From contig NZ_VRYE01000087.1 in the NCBI RefSeq assembly GCF_008041835.1, forward strand, positions 1 to 64,000: a stretch of DNA of 64,000 bases, in the 5' to 3' direction. This DNA is from Ectopseudomonas mendocina. GTDB lineage: Bacteria; Pseudomonadota; Gammaproteobacteria; Pseudomonadales; Pseudomonadaceae. The notes beneath the pieces are model-generated. The model was not told the origin of the DNA and ran no database searches. It saw only the letters and a list, made by a program, of their open reading frames with translations. Both the position numbers and the translations under genes were made by a program. Shown here piece by piece: positions 63,807-64,000 of the stretch (the first letter of the stretch is position 1; every line of letters begins with the position of its first letter).

Positions 63807-64000
63807 TCAGAGCGCGGCCGGGCTGGCTTTGGCCGCAGGCGCGGGGCTGTGGTGACCCAACTGCTCCAGGGTCTGCAGGCGGGCACGGGCGCGATAGGCA
63901 TACTCGCTGGCCGGATAGCGCGTGATGATGAACTGATAGGTCTGCGCGGCATCGACGAACAGGCTCTCACGCTCCAGACACTGGCCACGCAACAGGGAAA
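63807..64000 (-). CDS. C-terminal part of a TPR-type protein (cut by window edge)
   Basis: Only the last about 64 codons are present. They read DAAQTYQFIITRYPASEYAYRARARLQTLEQL, a tetratricopeptide-type unit like those of YbgF/BamD-like proteins, followed by an Ala/Pro-rich tail. The start lies beyond 64000, so the family cannot be fixed. Confidence 0.6.
   Translation of the reverse strand, partial: SLLRGQCLERESLFVDAAQTYQFIITRYPASEYAYRARARLQTLEQLGHHSPAPAAKASPAAL

Overview
The window is a high-GC gammaproteobacterial chromosome segment and reads as Pseudomonas sensu lato. The indicators are opgGH, a polyphosphate:AMP phosphotransferase, bifunctional mnmC, a yebG with a LexA box, REP-type palindromes ending in GTAGGAGC/GCTCCTAC, and house-keeping proteins of Pseudomonas character. 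The species cannot be fixed from sequence reading alone; the P. mendocina/oleovorans-like group is only a guess.

Layout. 1-9.4 kb: ordinary chromosome with an EamA exporter, a TauE-type permease, a YeeN-type YebC protein, a Nudix hydrolase, a three-gene PP2C phosphatase / Ser-Thr kinase / FHA module, a GNAT, and a membrane diguanylate cyclase. 9.5-25.6 kb: a putative 16-kb integrative element in the 3' end of a tRNA-Thr(CGT) gene. Its main cargo is a complete type I-C CRISPR-Cas locus (cas3-cas5c-cas8c-cas7-cas4-cas1-cas2, all on the minus strand) with a 54-repeat, 53-spacer array at the trailing end. The integrase end carries four or five small accessory genes and a P4-type integrase broken by a one-base frameshift. 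A diverged tRNA 3' end followed by a terminator marks the far end, and the 14-mer GACATACCCCTAAA lies just inside both ends.

25.6-36.6 kb: chromosome again, with a CvfB-like RNA-binding protein, a PQQ-type sugar dehydrogenase, an MDR oxidoreductase, a 5'-truncated FtsZ/tubulin-like gene, a hyi-glxR pair, and a four-gene ABC importer of the phosphonate/selenate type. 36.6-47 kb: two decayed LysR genes, a LysE exporter, a thiolase, Pap, MnmC, a second EamA exporter, a UvrD-type helicase, and a 129-bp tandem repeat of REP-containing units. 47-64 kb: cytochrome b561, opgGH (osmoregulated periplasmic glucans), bglX, a truncated AraC-type regulator, a SWIM-SNF2 helicase, PsiE, a periplasmic metallo-beta-lactamase-fold hydrolase, yebG, a DUF488 protein, a leucine dehydrogenase gene interrupted by one in-frame TAA, a SirB1-type protein, a PilZ protein and a DUF4124 protein.

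The strongest observations are the apparent mobile carriage of the I-C system, two spacers from the same protospacer that share one end and differ by 3 nt at the other, an internal Shine-Dalgarno/ATG for Cas11c inside cas8c, and spacers with readable phage-like content. Several genes in the second half are decayed (LysR x2, AraC, leucine dehydrogenase, tubulin-like), which could be real erosion or, for the single-base cases, assembly error.
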